From Pycnococcus provasolii (taxonomy: Eukaryota; Chlorophyta; Pseudoscourfieldiophyceae; Pseudoscourfieldiales; Pycnococcaceae): a stretch of DNA of 64,000 nucleotides. Position 1 is the first letter of the stretch; each line of letters opens with the position of its first letter. The notes below the pieces were generated by a model. It saw only the letters and a list, made by a program, of their open reading frames with translations. It did no database searches and was not told the DNA's origin. The position numbers and the translations under genes are program-made. Positions 8,725 through 18,565 of the stretch are shown here, piece by piece. The stretch spans positions 868,001 through 932,000 of the forward strand of contig OW568869.1 in assembly GCA_938743325.2 (NCBI GenBank), written 5' to 3'.

Positions 8725-10239
8725 CTAGCGGATGTTCACGGAGCGCAGTGTGCCAGATGCGCGAGGAACACCGCTGCCAATAGCCTTAACCTCCTTCTCC
8801 GCGCGGCGTCCACTGTCGTTGTCGCCGAACGCCTTCCAGAAGCGCAGCGTCTCGTCCGCGGCGGCAGAAACCACCGTGTATCCGTCGGGGCTCTGCGCCA
8901 TGTGGAGCACGCGAGCGCTGTGTCCCGTGAACTCCGCCATCTTTGTCATCGACGGGTACTTCCACAGGCACAGCTGATTCTGCGAGAATCCGTGGCTGCT
9001 CAGGAGCTCGCGCTCGTGCTTGGACCACTGGAGCGCGCACACCTGGCTGTGCGTGTCGACGCTGTTCAGCAGCGCGCCGGTGTGCGTGTTCCAGAACTTG
9101 ATGCAGCGGTCGGCGGTACCTCCGCCGGACGCGAGCAGGTTGCTCTGGAACGGGCACCAGGCGAGCGCCTTGACCGCCGCCTGGTGTCCCTCGATCGCGT
9201 GAAGAGGCTGCGGATTTCCCGCGGCGCCGCGGCGCGACGAGCCTCCTCCACCGAGCGAGCGCGCGGCATCCCAGATGAAGAGCCGGTTGTCGTTGCCTCC
9301 CGAGGCGAGCTGGCTTCCGCTGGGACTCCACTTCAGGCCGCATACTTCCTGCTCGTGCGCGCTGAGCGTGGACGTGAGATGCTCTCGGATGCGAACGTCG
9401 TGGTTGAGGATGAGGTTGTCGCGCGCGCCCGTCGACAGCGTGGCGTTGTTCCAAGCGAGCGCGCTGACGCGGGCGCTGTGTCCCTTGAGGCTTCTCACCT
9501 GCCTCGAGGCGGTGACGTCCCAGATCTGCGCCTCGGCGTTGGACGTTCCGATGGCGATGTGCTTGCCGTCGGCCGCCCACGAGACGCTGCTGATGTAGTC
9601 GTCTTCGTTGCTGCACTGCATGAGCTGCTGGATGTCCCCGCTTCCTGCGTTCCACAGGTAAACGGTGGAAGCGAGCGCGACAGCGACGATGTTGTCCGAG
9701 GACCAGTCGAGCAGGTTGAGGTAGTAGTCGTCGAGTAGTTCAGGCGCGTCCAAGATGCGTTCAGGTGCCGTGGGTATGGGCCTGAACTGCTTGTGCGCGT
9801 TAGGCTTGGGTCCGTTGTATCCGCTGTACAGGTGCGTGAGGCTAGCGTTGTCGTACCCGTCCGCCATGCTGGGCGCCTTATTTTTGAATGCGAGTATCTT
9901 GGCTGGTTTCTTTCCGCCGTTCATGTTGTTGTCCGCGGCGTTGTTTTCTCCGTTGGCGTCTAGGAGTCCCCTCGCGAGTCTCCTTTTGTATTCCTCCTTG
10001 GATGGGCTGACGACCTCGATGTTATTTTTGGAAGTAGGCGACGAGATGTTGCTGGAGTTGATGTTGTTGCTGCTGCTGTTGTTGTTGCTGTTGTCCAAGT
10101 CCCTGCATAGCGCGAAGTGCGCGTGTTCCATGTCGATCGCGCCCCTGTTCGGTATGAATCTGTCGGAGATGCCACTGTTCGATTTGGATGGCGTCTTACC
10201 AAGCCGTTGAGAAGAAGAGGGTGTTGATGAAGCTGTCAT
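8725..10239 (-). CDS. CDC20: CDC20, activator of the anaphase-promoting complex
   Basis: Encodes 504 residues. CDC20 binds the APC/C, recruits D-box and KEN-box substrates and drives the metaphase-anaphase transition. Seen here: a C-box DRFIPNR near residue 27; an SPSKEEYKRRLA segment; KILAFKNKAP, as in plant CDC20; then PERILDAPELLDDYYLNLLDW, which opens the seven-bladed WD40 propeller; and a C-terminal Ile-Arg tail (NIR) that docks on the APC/C. A polyAsn/Ser linker coded by AAC/AGC repeats lies at about residues 48-75. The start is the ATG at 10239, and the 5' flank is A/T-rich with a TATATAAAAG-like stretch near 10260. Confidence 0.94.
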   Translation of the reverse strand: MTASSTPSSSQRLGKTPSKSNSGISDRFIPNRGAIDMEHAHFALCRDLDNSNNNSSSNNINSSNISSPTSKNNIEVVSPSKEEYKRRLARGLLDANGENNAADNNMNGGKKPAKILAFKNKAPSMADGYDNASLTHLYSGYNGPKPNAHKQFRPIPTAPERILDAPELLDDYYLNLLDWSSDNIVAVALASTVYLWNAGSGDIQQLMQCSNEDDYISSVSWAADGKHIAIGTSNAEAQIWDVTASRQVRSLKGHSARVSALAWNNATLSTGARDNLILNHDVRIREHLTSTLSAHEQEVCGLKWSPSGSQLASGGNDNRLFIWDAARSLGGGGSSRRGAAGNPQPLHAIEGHQAAVKALAWCPFQSNLLASGGGTADRCIKFWNTHTGALLNSVDTHSQVCALQWSKHERELLSSHGFSQNQLCLWKYPSMTKMAEFTGHSARVLHMAQSPDGYTVVSAAADETLRFWKAFGDNDSGRRAEKEVKAIGSGVPRASGTLRSVNIR

Positions 10240-10894
10240 GATGGTATTGTTGTTTATGTTTTTTTATATAAAAGAAGGTAAAAGAGTTAAAGATTATAAT
10301 GAGATATGATGTGAGTGGTTATGTGAAGCGAGAAGCGAAGTGGAGTGTGAGGTGGAGTGTGGAGAGCGAAGAGCGTGTTTTTAAGAGTGCGTGTTGTATT
10401 CAATGTTTAGAATGACAAGAGCAAGTGATGGGGAGGGGGAGGGGAAGGGGAGCCCAACGGTGCACCCATAGTACAGTGTATCTGTCTATTGGTTCGCTTG
10501 TTGCCTGTTGTTGCCTTGCCGTGGGGTGGGACCCGTGGGGCCCGTGGGACCCGGGGACCCGAAGGAAGAAGAGTCTCCAAGCAAGGGGGAAGAGAGGGAA
10601 AAGAGCAAGGGGGATGTGATGTGATGGAGTTGGAAAACAGAACCAGAAGAGCGATGACAGGAGGGGGACAGGGACAACCCCACCTGGGGGGGGGGGAGGG
10701 GCCGGGAGACCAACACGTAGGGAAGGAAAGGGAAGGAGAGGGAAAACTAACAACGGGGTCTCCCTCCTCCTTCTGGGCGGGATGATCCGGATGGGGGGTT
10801 CGGCTGGGGTTTGTTTGGTTCGGGTTTCCGTGCATTTTCCGTTCGGGGTTCAGACTTTCAGTTAGGGCTTGGGTTAGACAGTTAGGGTTTCAGC
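10240..10894. other. CDC20 upstream flank and G-rich DNA
   Basis: This holds the CDC20 promoter region, then G-rich blocks (GGGACCCGTGGGG near 10535 and an 11-G run near 10688) and, from 10848 to 10893, TTAGGG-like sequence with CAGTTAGGG units. No open frame has coding character on either strand. Confidence 0.4.
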
Positions 10895-11038
10895 AAGGGG
10901 AAATAACATGGGGTGGCAACTTCTTGGTTTGGGGGTTCCACATGTTGAGGAGTTAGGATTTTCGTTTGCTTGTCAATGCGTTTTCCTTCCAGTTGGGACC
11001 CCATCCTTGGACGAAGTCTGCAGTCTGGGCGCAAGTGG

Positions 11039-11086
11039 ATTCGGTGTTACATTTGCTCCAAATTCGGTGCAAATGTAACACCGAAT
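11039..11086. repeat. Perfect 18-bp hairpin
   Basis: ATTCGGTGTTACATTTGC at 11039-11056 is exactly reverse-complemented at 11069-11086, with a 12-bp loop that repeats AATTCGGT. It lies 120 bp before the orphan frame, inside the inverted-arm unit. It could be a protein-binding palindrome, a stem in a transcript or part of the element's own structure. Confidence 0.8.
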
Positions 11087-11204
11087 GCCGAATAGGTTCC
11101 CTTTCGTTTTTTTCCGTTTTTTCGTTTTTTCGTTTTTTTTTTTTTTTTGTTTGAATCCTCATCCACAAGCTCACAGGTCGCCGTACCTGCACACGTTAGC
11201 GCCC

Positions 11205-12380
11205 ATGATGGCGGCACCTACGGCACAAGCACATGAGGCGACCGAGACGACTGCGACACGCATAACAGAGGAAGCGAAGGACGCGCTTCGAGCTTACTTT
11301 AGCACACTCGACGTCGTCCGCACTTCGAAGTTACCGCGGAAAGGAGCCAGCGAAGTTTTGGATAACATTATTATATCGCACGCGAGCCTGACGAGGGAGA
11401 AGGCGGGTTGGCAACTCCGCAAGTACAAGATTGAGCAGAACATCATCACGCCGGTAGACGCAACCGCGACTCAGGACGAGATTCGTGACTGGGTTGACGC
11501 ACGCCGTACGTATTGCTTCTTCGACGTTTGGGAGAAAGTTGTCTACCTCTTCTACGACGGTCCTGTCGCCGAGCTAAGTCCATGCGTCGACGCAGACGCC
11601 ATCGCGGACCTTCTCTCCACGCCGCACGCTTCATCGCTGACGGTTGTGAGATGTTCAGATGGAGTTTAGGGTTTATGGTTGGATGGGGACTCATTCAACA
11701 ATGGGTCCCAGATGGTAGGAATAATGTATTGGAAGATGGACGACTCTCGTTCCACACTGGCTCTGGTGTTAGTTGGAACATAGATGGAGGGCTGTGGGTA
11801 GTTTGGAATCCCATATGACAGATTGTCATATGGAATAGGTCGAGGTGCCTCCTTGACATTGGACTTTTAACCAGGATATAGGTCGGAGTTTTCTCTCGAC
11901 CTACGACGCACTTCATCGTCATCGACAACGACGACAAGATGAATCTAATCTGCAAAATTTGCATTGACACTTAATCGCTTGAGGAATTCTGTACACAATG
12001 GGAGGACGCGCTCGTGGAGGTGCGCGCAGACGCACTCGCGCATGAGGTGCGGATCCGTAGCATGAGGTGCGCCGTCGTCGCCTTTCTCGAGGAAAACGTC
12101 GTTCCTAGCTTTGACCTAGCTTTGAAACACGACTGCGCAGTACTGACGGGAATAATACCGCCAGTTAGGGGTTTATGGTTTATGTTTATGGTTTCAATGG
12201 GGACCTGAAGATACTTGGCAAGTGATAACGCCAAGGTACTCTTCCTTGACGCTTTTGATGCCCAAAGTGATAAGGCAATGAAGGCTCGGATTCTCTTCCC
12301 CTTCATATGCCTATTCCTCAGGGAGTATCCGGTGGGCGCGGTGGCTCGCCCCCTGTCGCCTTCGCATCACTAAGGAGCGC
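11205..12380 (+). CDS. Split orphan gene inside the inverted-arm unit (model uncertain)
   Basis: The first part, 11205-11669, encodes 154 residues with natural composition: an Ala/Thr-rich start, a helical block around EEAKDALRAYFSTLDVVRT, basic residues, then CFFDVWEKVVYLFYDGPV. Further plus-strand coding-like segments follow. One at about 11874-12160 has an in-frame stop, then EEFCTQWEDALVEVRADAL and FLEENVVPSFDLALKHD. Another at about 12217-12345 reads DNAKVLFLDAFDAQSDKAM then FPFICLFLREYPVGAV. They may be exons of one gene, with AG acceptors before several segments, or remains of a decaying gene. I cannot fix the splice sites and do not recognise the family. Confidence 0.4.
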
Positions 12381-12540
12381 GCGCGCGCGGACCACCTACC
12401 CAAGGAAAACGCATTGACAAGCAAACGAAAATCCTAACTCCTCAACATGTGGAACGGGGATACTGGTTCAGGCTCCCGTGGTGTCTGAATGGAGGAATTC
12501 GGGGTTCGCAAGAGGTTGCCACCCCATGTTATTTCCCCTT

Positions 12541-13419
12541 GGTTTGGGGTAGGTTTGGGGCTTGGGGTTTGGGGTTTGGGACTTTGGGTTCTGGTTTGGG
12601 GTTCCCACTTCACCACTATCGTAGGGTGGGGGGGACTTTTTTCGGGTGTCACGCCGCCCTAGGCACGGCACTGTGCCACCTGTCTGTCGTTATGCGACTC
12701 CTGGCTCATCCCACAGGAGTCGGCAGAGCCCAGGCGCCCAGCGTCCAAACAAAGTCTCGTCGATCGTCCACGGCGGAAGGCAGGACCACCGGCGTACGCC
12801 AAGCCGAGTGCACGAATGTGTCCAATTGAAGAGAGTCGGCTATCAACGCCGTTTCAGCCAGCATGCGGGCGTGCGTGCCGAGAGGTTGGATGGTCCGGAC
12901 GTTGGGAAACCAAAACCCAAGCCGGACCCCAAAGGACAGGCCAGGCCAAAATGCACCAAGCAACGGTGTATCCCCCAAGCCGGGTGAAAAAGACCGGAAG
13001 TTTGTTTGGCCCAAGGACCTTTTCAGTTTTCACCCTCGGCCCCTCCGCCCGTTATTTGTTCGCCATTCCCGGCTCATGCGAAACATGTCACGCTGTGAAT
13101 GTGGTGCCCAGTGGTGGTTCGTAGTAGTCAGTGCAGCTTTTTTGCAGGCTTGTATGGTCTTTGTGGTATGGTCTTTGTGAGAGGTCTATGGTTGTGCCTC
13201 TTCTACAGGTACAGTCTTTTTTACTTATTGGCTCGTTGGCGTATTTAGTATACCTTGGCTCCTTTCGTTCATTGATTGGCTCGCTCATTGATTGGTCCTC
13301 ATCAATCACTGCACGCGTTGGTCGGTTGGTCCTCATCATACCTGATAGATTGGCAGCGCGCAGGCGTTTGTTGATTGGCTCATACAAAACAGTATACCAT
13401 AATAGTGGTAGTAACGAAG
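12541..13419. other. Gene-poor region with possible coding remnant
   Basis: This follows the inverted-arm unit. It has GT-rich GGTTTGGGG repeats at 12541-12605 and a minus-strand frame at 12706-13014. Part of that frame, about 12710-12900, has coding-like composition (ARMLAETALIADSLQLDTF and TLGAWALPTPVG) but no clear start or family. TGGCTC/TTGATTGG repeats occur near 13215-13380. The last 200 bp should hold the promoter of the Tyr-rich protein gene. Confidence 0.35.
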
Positions 13420-15900
13420 ATGATGACGACGAATGTCAGGAACATGCGATCGATCGTCACGGCGTCATCAGCCGTTCTGGTCGCTCTGCTTGCTGTCGTC
13501 GTAATGCTAAGTGCCGTGAGTGGTGTGAGCGCAGACAAATCGACGACGACGACTTATGAGACGACGAAGTACGTTGATGAATACAACTCAGGCTACTACG
13601 GTGATGAATACAAATCAGGCTACTATCCCAAGTACAAGTGGTGGGCGCCGTGGACGTGGAAGTACAGCAGCAACAAGTACAATGACAACAAGTACGACTC
13701 TGGATACGACTCTGGATACAGCAAGTACGACTCTGGATACAGCAAGTACGACTCTGGATACAGCAAGTACGACTCTGGATACGGCTACAGCAAGTACGAC
13801 TCTAAATATGGAGTTGGGCCGTACTATGGGAAGCAGTACGAGCAGGACGAGCACTACCCGTGCGACACGTTCTACCCCAAGCCGAAGTGGTACTCGCCGT
13901 TTACATGGAAGTATCGCAAGTATGCCAAGTTTGACTACTACTCTGGTCCTTGCGAAGTAAAGAAGGAAGAACACTGTCTTCCCTTCTGGGGAAAAGATCT
14001 TCCTGATGATGCGAGTGAAGCTACTTGGTACACTGTCACTCACGCTTCTGGTGGTGGTGGGTGCCATTCAACAGAAACTCAATACTTCTATGCGAAGTCA
14101 GAAGCGCATGGCTTGACGTTCACTCTCACGAATTACTACTACAACAATGAAAAGTGGGTATGTGCGATTGACGATATCAGCCGCAAGAGTGCAATTTGTA
14201 CGATGGCTGGACACTTTGGAGGAAGCTATTCTACACCTGAAAAGTGCATCCTTACGTTTAAAACGCATCAAAAGGGTGGAAAGTGCATTCCACACCACAT
14301 GGAACTCGACTGTGGGAAGCCACCGTACGTTGAAACGAGCAAATTCAGCAAGATTGACTACCGTGACATTCCCCACAAGGACATCATTCAGCAAGATCTC
14401 GAGGAGTGCAATACTTGTGATGGACGTACCTTGCTGTCGCTTGGTGGTACCAAGTATACCTCGTGCAACCCCGAGCCATTCGAAGGAGAACCGATCACCC
14501 TCTCCAATGTCGCGGATGACATCAGGGATGTTCTCAGCGGCGATCCTACCAACGTCACCATCACCTCGTTCCCATGCATCACTACCTCGTCCCAGGATGT
14601 GGATTTTAACTTTCGATCTGGAGAATTCCCAAATCTTGCGGAGGTTCGCTTCGCCAACTGGGTGACAGGACCGGACGGTCGATTCAGGGTACGTACGCTC
14701 CTCCTTCCTTTCCTTTCCCATCTTCTTTCTTGGTGTTCTGCCTTATGTTCTTCTACAATAATATCGCGTCTCTTCGACAGAACACACACAAAATATTTGG
14801 TAGCACCTCACTAACAAACCAAATCACAAATTCACAACAACACAACAACCATTCGTATCATCAAACAACAAATAACAACAACAACAATAGTTCGAGGACG
14901 ATTTGGGGGTAAGCTCTTTGAGGAGCATCTACGCGCCTCGTCTTACGGGTAACCCGAACCTGGAAGTCGCCGTACGTATCCCTTTCAAGACCATAATCGA
15001 CTTTTCAACTGATTGCACAAAACTCACCATGTACTCACCACTCAACCACACATACAAAACAACACCCCTCCCTGAACACACAGATCGGAGGCAACCTGAT
15101 GCTCACGAGCGTGGACTTGTCTGCGCTGACGGAGGCGGGAGAGATCGTCGTACGTCTCACTTTCTCTTGTCTTATTATTCCTTGCTTTTTGTTTGTTCTT
15201 CCACAATAAATCGTATCACTCACTGCGTATGAAATTTACTCACTCACTCTTCTTTCCTACAAAACTCCAACTACAAACAAAACAACAGATCTTCAACAAT
15301 CGTCAACTCGTCGACGTCAAGCTCCCTGAGTTGACGACAGTGGCGTTTTTCGTCGTGGTACGTGACAACCCATCATCAAATGGATTCATCGTCACCACAA
15401 CAACAACAACACCAAACTTACAGTACCAACCAATCCACCATTCAATACAAACGAAACAACAACAGATCAGAGACAACGAGAACCTCGTCGGCATCAGCAT
15501 GCCTGTGCTGGAGACATCGAGCAACCAATTCTGGGTACGCAACCAACACAGCAGATACATTCATCGTCACAACAACACCAAACTCACGTACTACCCTCCG
15601 TCCCTTTTCCCTCTGACAACCCCTATCCCTCCTCCAACCTTACAGGTTTTCGGCAATCCCGCTCTCCAGACGCTCTCCGCACCCAACCTTGTAGATGGAG
15701 GTTCTGTGTGCATCGGCGACGAAAACGACCAACAATTCCTCGACGCGGACCTGAGTTCGTTGGTGACTGGATCGTTCGCCGGATTTTCTCCTTGCTATGG
15801 AGGAACCAATCCTCCTCCCAACCAACTGGATGCACCCACAGTCTGCGGAGTCACCGGAGTGGTACCAGACGGTCTCTTCTCCGATTTCGGATGCTCGTGA
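13420..15900 (+). CDS. Secreted Tyr-rich protein with exon-coded L-domain-like repeats
   Basis: Six exons (13420-14688, 14891-14971, 15084-15149, 15289-15357, 15466-15534, 15646-15900), all introns in phase 0, encode 602 residues. A signal peptide lies at about residues 9-38 (ATG 13420; 13444 is also possible). Residues 45-140 are very rich in Tyr, Lys, Gly and Asp, with tandem YDSGYSK repeats and two copies of a K-W-x-x-P-x-T-W-K-Y motif. A Cys-rich globular region follows. The C-terminal part has about five repeats of 22-27 residues, such as IFNNRQLVDVKLPELTTVAF and VFGNPALQTLSAPNL, resembling receptor L-domain/Ecm33-type beta-helix repeats. Exons 2-5 each carry one repeat. Donors are GTACGT or GTACGC; acceptors end in CAG except ATAG before exon 2. 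It is probably an extracellular matrix or adhesive protein; this role is inference. Confidence 0.8.
13693..13803 (+). repeat. Tandem 21-bp repeat coding YDSGYSK
   Basis: Units reading TACGACTCTGGATACAGCAA recur almost exactly every 21 bp, with one shortened and one extended copy. The units are near-identical at DNA level, which suggests recent slippage or unequal exchange. Confidence 0.85.
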
Positions 15901-16124
15901 CGTCCAAAGCCTGCAAAAATCCCAAAAATACCAAAAATACCAAAAAGGAAAAAAAAAACAAGCCTTAAATCACGACCTACGTGAGGATGGATAATAATCC
16001 GCTGACGACGAGTAGTAGTACTTAGTCAGCAATTTTGACCAGTTTTGCCGTCCTCATCCACTACTACTGAGTGAGCAGGAATAAGCACAATAGCAGAAGG
16101 AATGCTAGCAGAGAGAGAGAGAGA

Positions 16125-16155
<31 letters not shown>

Positions 16156-16663
16156 CACACACACGCACACAGAGAGAGAGAGTTTGGTGACAAACACGTT
16201 TTTTTCTTTTTGAAATTTCTTGCAGCCAAGAAAAGAATCACCACAGTTTGTGTTTTGTTTTGTGTGTAATCACCAATCAACAACATCAAAATTTCAACTA
16301 CATTCGAATCTTACAAAACTAGTTACAGCAGGTGTCTCTCTCTCTAGTAGTAGAACACACAGTGGCGGCGCATCTCTATCTTGCACACGATGATGCGCAA
16401 GAAGTATGAAACACCTGATTTTAATTTTATAATATTGGCGTGTGTGTTTCGAAAGAAAGAAAGTGTTGTGTTAGAAAATTTCCATCGCATTTATGTATAC
16501 AATCAACCATAAAGGATCGTCGTGTTTGTTTGATCGAGGAATCAGAAACAAACTTTATGAATTTGTCAAGCGCCGGCCACGGCGTAGTACGCCATCGAGA
16601 GGTGGAATGGACCCGCGGATACGTTCACGTTTAATTTGACTCCGTAAACGGAACGACCGACGA
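15901..16663. other. Intergenic region with AC and AG microsatellites
   Basis: About 760 bp. GA runs at 16112-16124 and 16172-16182 flank an AC microsatellite at about 16125-16170. The rest is A/T-rich and has no coding frame of note. It holds the 3' flank of the Tyr-rich protein gene and the promoter of the next small gene. Confidence 0.55.
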
Positions 16664-16984
16664 ATGAAGTGGGTGTCCCTTCGTCTGCCACGGCACACGG
16701 ACGTCAAGGGAAAGACTGCGTCGTCATCAACGCCTGAGGACAAAGACGGCCGCGTTCAAGAAGGCCGTGAATCAAGCGCCTCTATCGCCATGGAGGAGAG
16801 TCAAAAAGAGGATGATACGCCATCCTCATCGACGCGCACTACCAACAACCCGCTCGCCGTGGCTGATTCTGAAGAACCGAGCCCATCCGACACGCCGAGT
16901 CCTGGCGAGAAACGCCTTACGCAGTTTCTTAAAGGCAAGGTCACGGCTAGCTCGTTTTTTAATCCAGATAAAGACGAAGTCTGA
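16664..16984 (+). CDS. Small hypothetical protein, 106 residues
   Basis: Frame from the ATG at 16664. The product is basic at the N-terminus (KWVSLRLPRH) and acidic, Ser/Thr/Pro-rich in the middle, and ends in a helix-like LTQFLKGKVTASSFFNPDK. It has no signal peptide or membrane segment, so it is probably soluble and partly disordered. A TGTAA signal about 15 bp after the stop supports a real 3' end. It could also be the last exon of a longer gene. The family is not recognised. Confidence 0.45.
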   Translation: MKWVSLRLPRHTDVKGKTASSSTPEDKDGRVQEGRESSASIAMEESQKEDDTPSSSTRTTNNPLAVADSEEPSPSDTPSPGEKRLTQFLKGKVTASSFFNPDKDEV

Positions 16985-17107
16985 GATATTCTATGATGTA
17001 ATACAAATGCTTTAATATATAATGATGTAACAAAAGAGTAAAGAATTGAAATTTCCTTGAGCAAGTCCTGCATTTCACTCGTGTCGCGTCCCTGTGCCTT
17101 GTTAGGC

Positions 17108-17842
17108 TTACTCTCCTTTGGACTCCACGTCATTCGTGTCTTGCACATGCGAAGAAGAGTATGACGAATCTTCGGTGTCGTAGGCAGCGTTCCTCATGCT
17201 CGTGCTAAACAAATTCATGAAACTGAGTGAGGAAGCCCGACCAAGCTGGCCTACCCCTTTGATTTTCTTGCGTCCTTTCCAGTCAACAAATATCCTGTAT
17301 CCCATGTATGCGCTAACAGCCAAAGCCATGACACTTAATGGAATCGCGCTCGAGAGAATCATGGCGACATGCGCCTGGTTCATGTTTTTACTAGTTGAAA
17401 CAGGCGGTATGGGGGGAGAAGGAGGTGGTGGAGGTGGTGGAGGTGGTGGAGGTGGTGGGGGTGCTGGGCTTGGCGGTGGGGGACTGGGGGGCAACGGTGG
17501 CGAAGGAGGCGGCGGCGGTGGCGGCATTGGCGGCGGTGGTAGTGGTGAGGGAGGTGGTGGTGGACTTACCTTATCGATTGCCGCAGCTTTCCCAATGATA
17601 GCTTGCAGACCCGTCAAGCCCATCTCAGCCAGCGTTGACGAAATGCGGTTGTCGAAACCTCCCAGTACGTTGCCAGTGTTGATGGAATCAACTAGCGCCT
17701 CCGAGAATGATTCGGGAGCGGTGATTCGAACATTCAGAGTCACATTGCCGAATGGCAGGCTGCGGCGGGTGGCGTTGGACGAATAGGAGACACATGAACG
17801 AGGACGTGGCTGGAAAACGAGGTGCTCGAGCGTCCTGATCAT
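17108..17842 (-). CDS. Proline-rich single-pass membrane protein, N-terminus uncertain
   Basis: Encodes about 244 residues from the ATG at 17842. The first part (FGNVTLNVRITAPESFSEAL) resembles the end of a small alpha/beta extracellular module seen in algal surface proteins. It is followed by a spacer of PPPPPSP repeats (about 95-150), a transmembrane helix (MILSSAIPLSVMALAVSAYM) and a basic then Ser-rich cytoplasmic tail. The layout is that of a chlorophyte hydroxyproline-rich surface protein. No signal peptide is present, and the DNA upstream of about 17790 is the antisense of the next gene. The true N-terminus is therefore either missing or in an unseen exon; a pyrimidine-rich acceptor-like site lies near 17760. 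Confidence 0.6.
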   Translation of the reverse strand: MIRTLEHLVFQPRPRSCVSYSSNATRRSLPFGNVTLNVRITAPESFSEALVDSINTGNVLGGFDNRISSTLAEMGLTGLQAIIGKAAAIDKVSPPPPPSPLPPPPMPPPPPPPSPPLPPSPPPPSPAPPPPPPPPPPPPPPSPPIPPVSTSKNMNQAHVAMILSSAIPLSVMALAVSAYMGYRIFVDWKGRKKIKGVGQLGRASSLSFMNLFSTSMRNAAYDTEDSSYSSSHVQDTNDVESKGE

Positions 17843-17875
17843 GTGACGTATCGTAACGGGTCGTGCACGTGGTTC

Positions 17876-18565
17876 ATGAATCATGACCGTCCAGCTAAAT
17901 GTGTGGTATACCACCTGGCTGTCGCGAATGCATTCTTCCTCATCTTCAGCTACGTGATGACATTCATTCCGTGGTCGGTCGTACTCAACCGTCGACGCAA
18001 GCAGATGCACCAGTGGATGAAGGATACTCGTCGTTCCAAATGCCCATGTGGTTTGCTCTACTATCTGAACACATCCGTGATGGTATTCGAGACTGTGTTT
18101 TTGGTTCCTCTGGAGATTGAGTTGATTGACCTTCTACCATGGTTTAAGCCTATCGACGGCCGTGACGACATACCCCCAACTTCGTGGATGCGCAGATGGG
18201 GCATGGGTATGAGTATTTTGGAGGATCTTGCTCAGGCTGTCATCACTTTGGCATTCCTTTTCCATTGGAATGTTGGAGGAGAACCAATCGACAAGGTGAC
18301 AGGCTTCACGAGTCTCATTCTCACGACTTTTCACTTGCTGCAAAACTTGGTGCGATGCAGGGACTGGGGTATTAATAAATCGGTACACGAGCTATTACAC
18401 AAAGAGAAGTTGCGTGCTGATCGTGCCGAAAATGCCTTGCGGGATGGGTTGCAGTTTACGCACACGCCTCGAGATCGGATGCTCCCTCCAAAATCGAAGT
18501 CCGATATTTTCATGTTGGACATGCGTGGCGACGCCTTACGGCCCATAGACCAAATACGTTTTTGA
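17876..18565 (+). CDS. Multi-pass membrane protein of unknown function
   Basis: Encodes 229 residues from the ATG at 17876. There are about four hydrophobic segments: near 10-32 (VANAFFLIFSYVMTFIPW), 50-70 (LNTSVMVFETVFLVPLEIEL), 98-120 (LEDLAQAVITLAFLFHW) and 128-145. A charged C-terminal helix and tail follow. The frame stays open upstream of the ATG to about 17790, where it abuts the opposite-strand gene, so the protein could be longer. The family is not recognised. The head-to-head gap to the minus-strand gene is only 33 bp. Confidence 0.65.
   Translation: MNHDRPAKCVVYHLAVANAFFLIFSYVMTFIPWSVVLNRRRKQMHQWMKDTRRSKCPCGLLYYLNTSVMVFETVFLVPLEIELIDLLPWFKPIDGRDDIPPTSWMRRWGMGMSILEDLAQAVITLAFLFHWNVGGEPIDKVTGFTSLILTTFHLLQNLVRCRDWGINKSVHELLHKEKLRADRAENALRDGLQFTHTPRDRMLPPKSKSDIFMLDMRGDALRPIDQIRF

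Larger units (their letters stand above)
10895..12540. mobile_element. Putative unclassified element with inverted arms of two perfect blocks
   Basis: The left arm is 10895-10987 and the right arm 12402-12540. Two blocks match perfectly as reverse complements: an outer 26-bp block (10895-10920 with 12515-12540) and an inner 53-bp block (10935-10987 with 12402-12454). The spacer between blocks is about 14 bp on the left and 60 bp on the right, unrelated in sequence. The unit spans 1646 bp and encloses an 18-bp hairpin and a split orphan coding region. No clear target-site duplication flanks it and no transposase is visible, so a nonautonomous element or an inverted duplication are both possible. 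A 17-mer covering the outer end (TTATTTCCCCTTGGTTT) recurs at 19769-19785. Confidence 0.6.

Noticed and set aside
8902-9738. Plus-strand frame of 278 codons opposite CDC20
   Set aside because: It is the antisense of the WD40 propeller, with biased residues and no family signal.
12320-12350. GGGCGCGGTGGCTCGCCCC, similar to the start of primate Alu or a tRNA A box
   Set aside because: Only a short match, with no B box, no cloverleaf and no A tail. It also lies in a coding-like segment.
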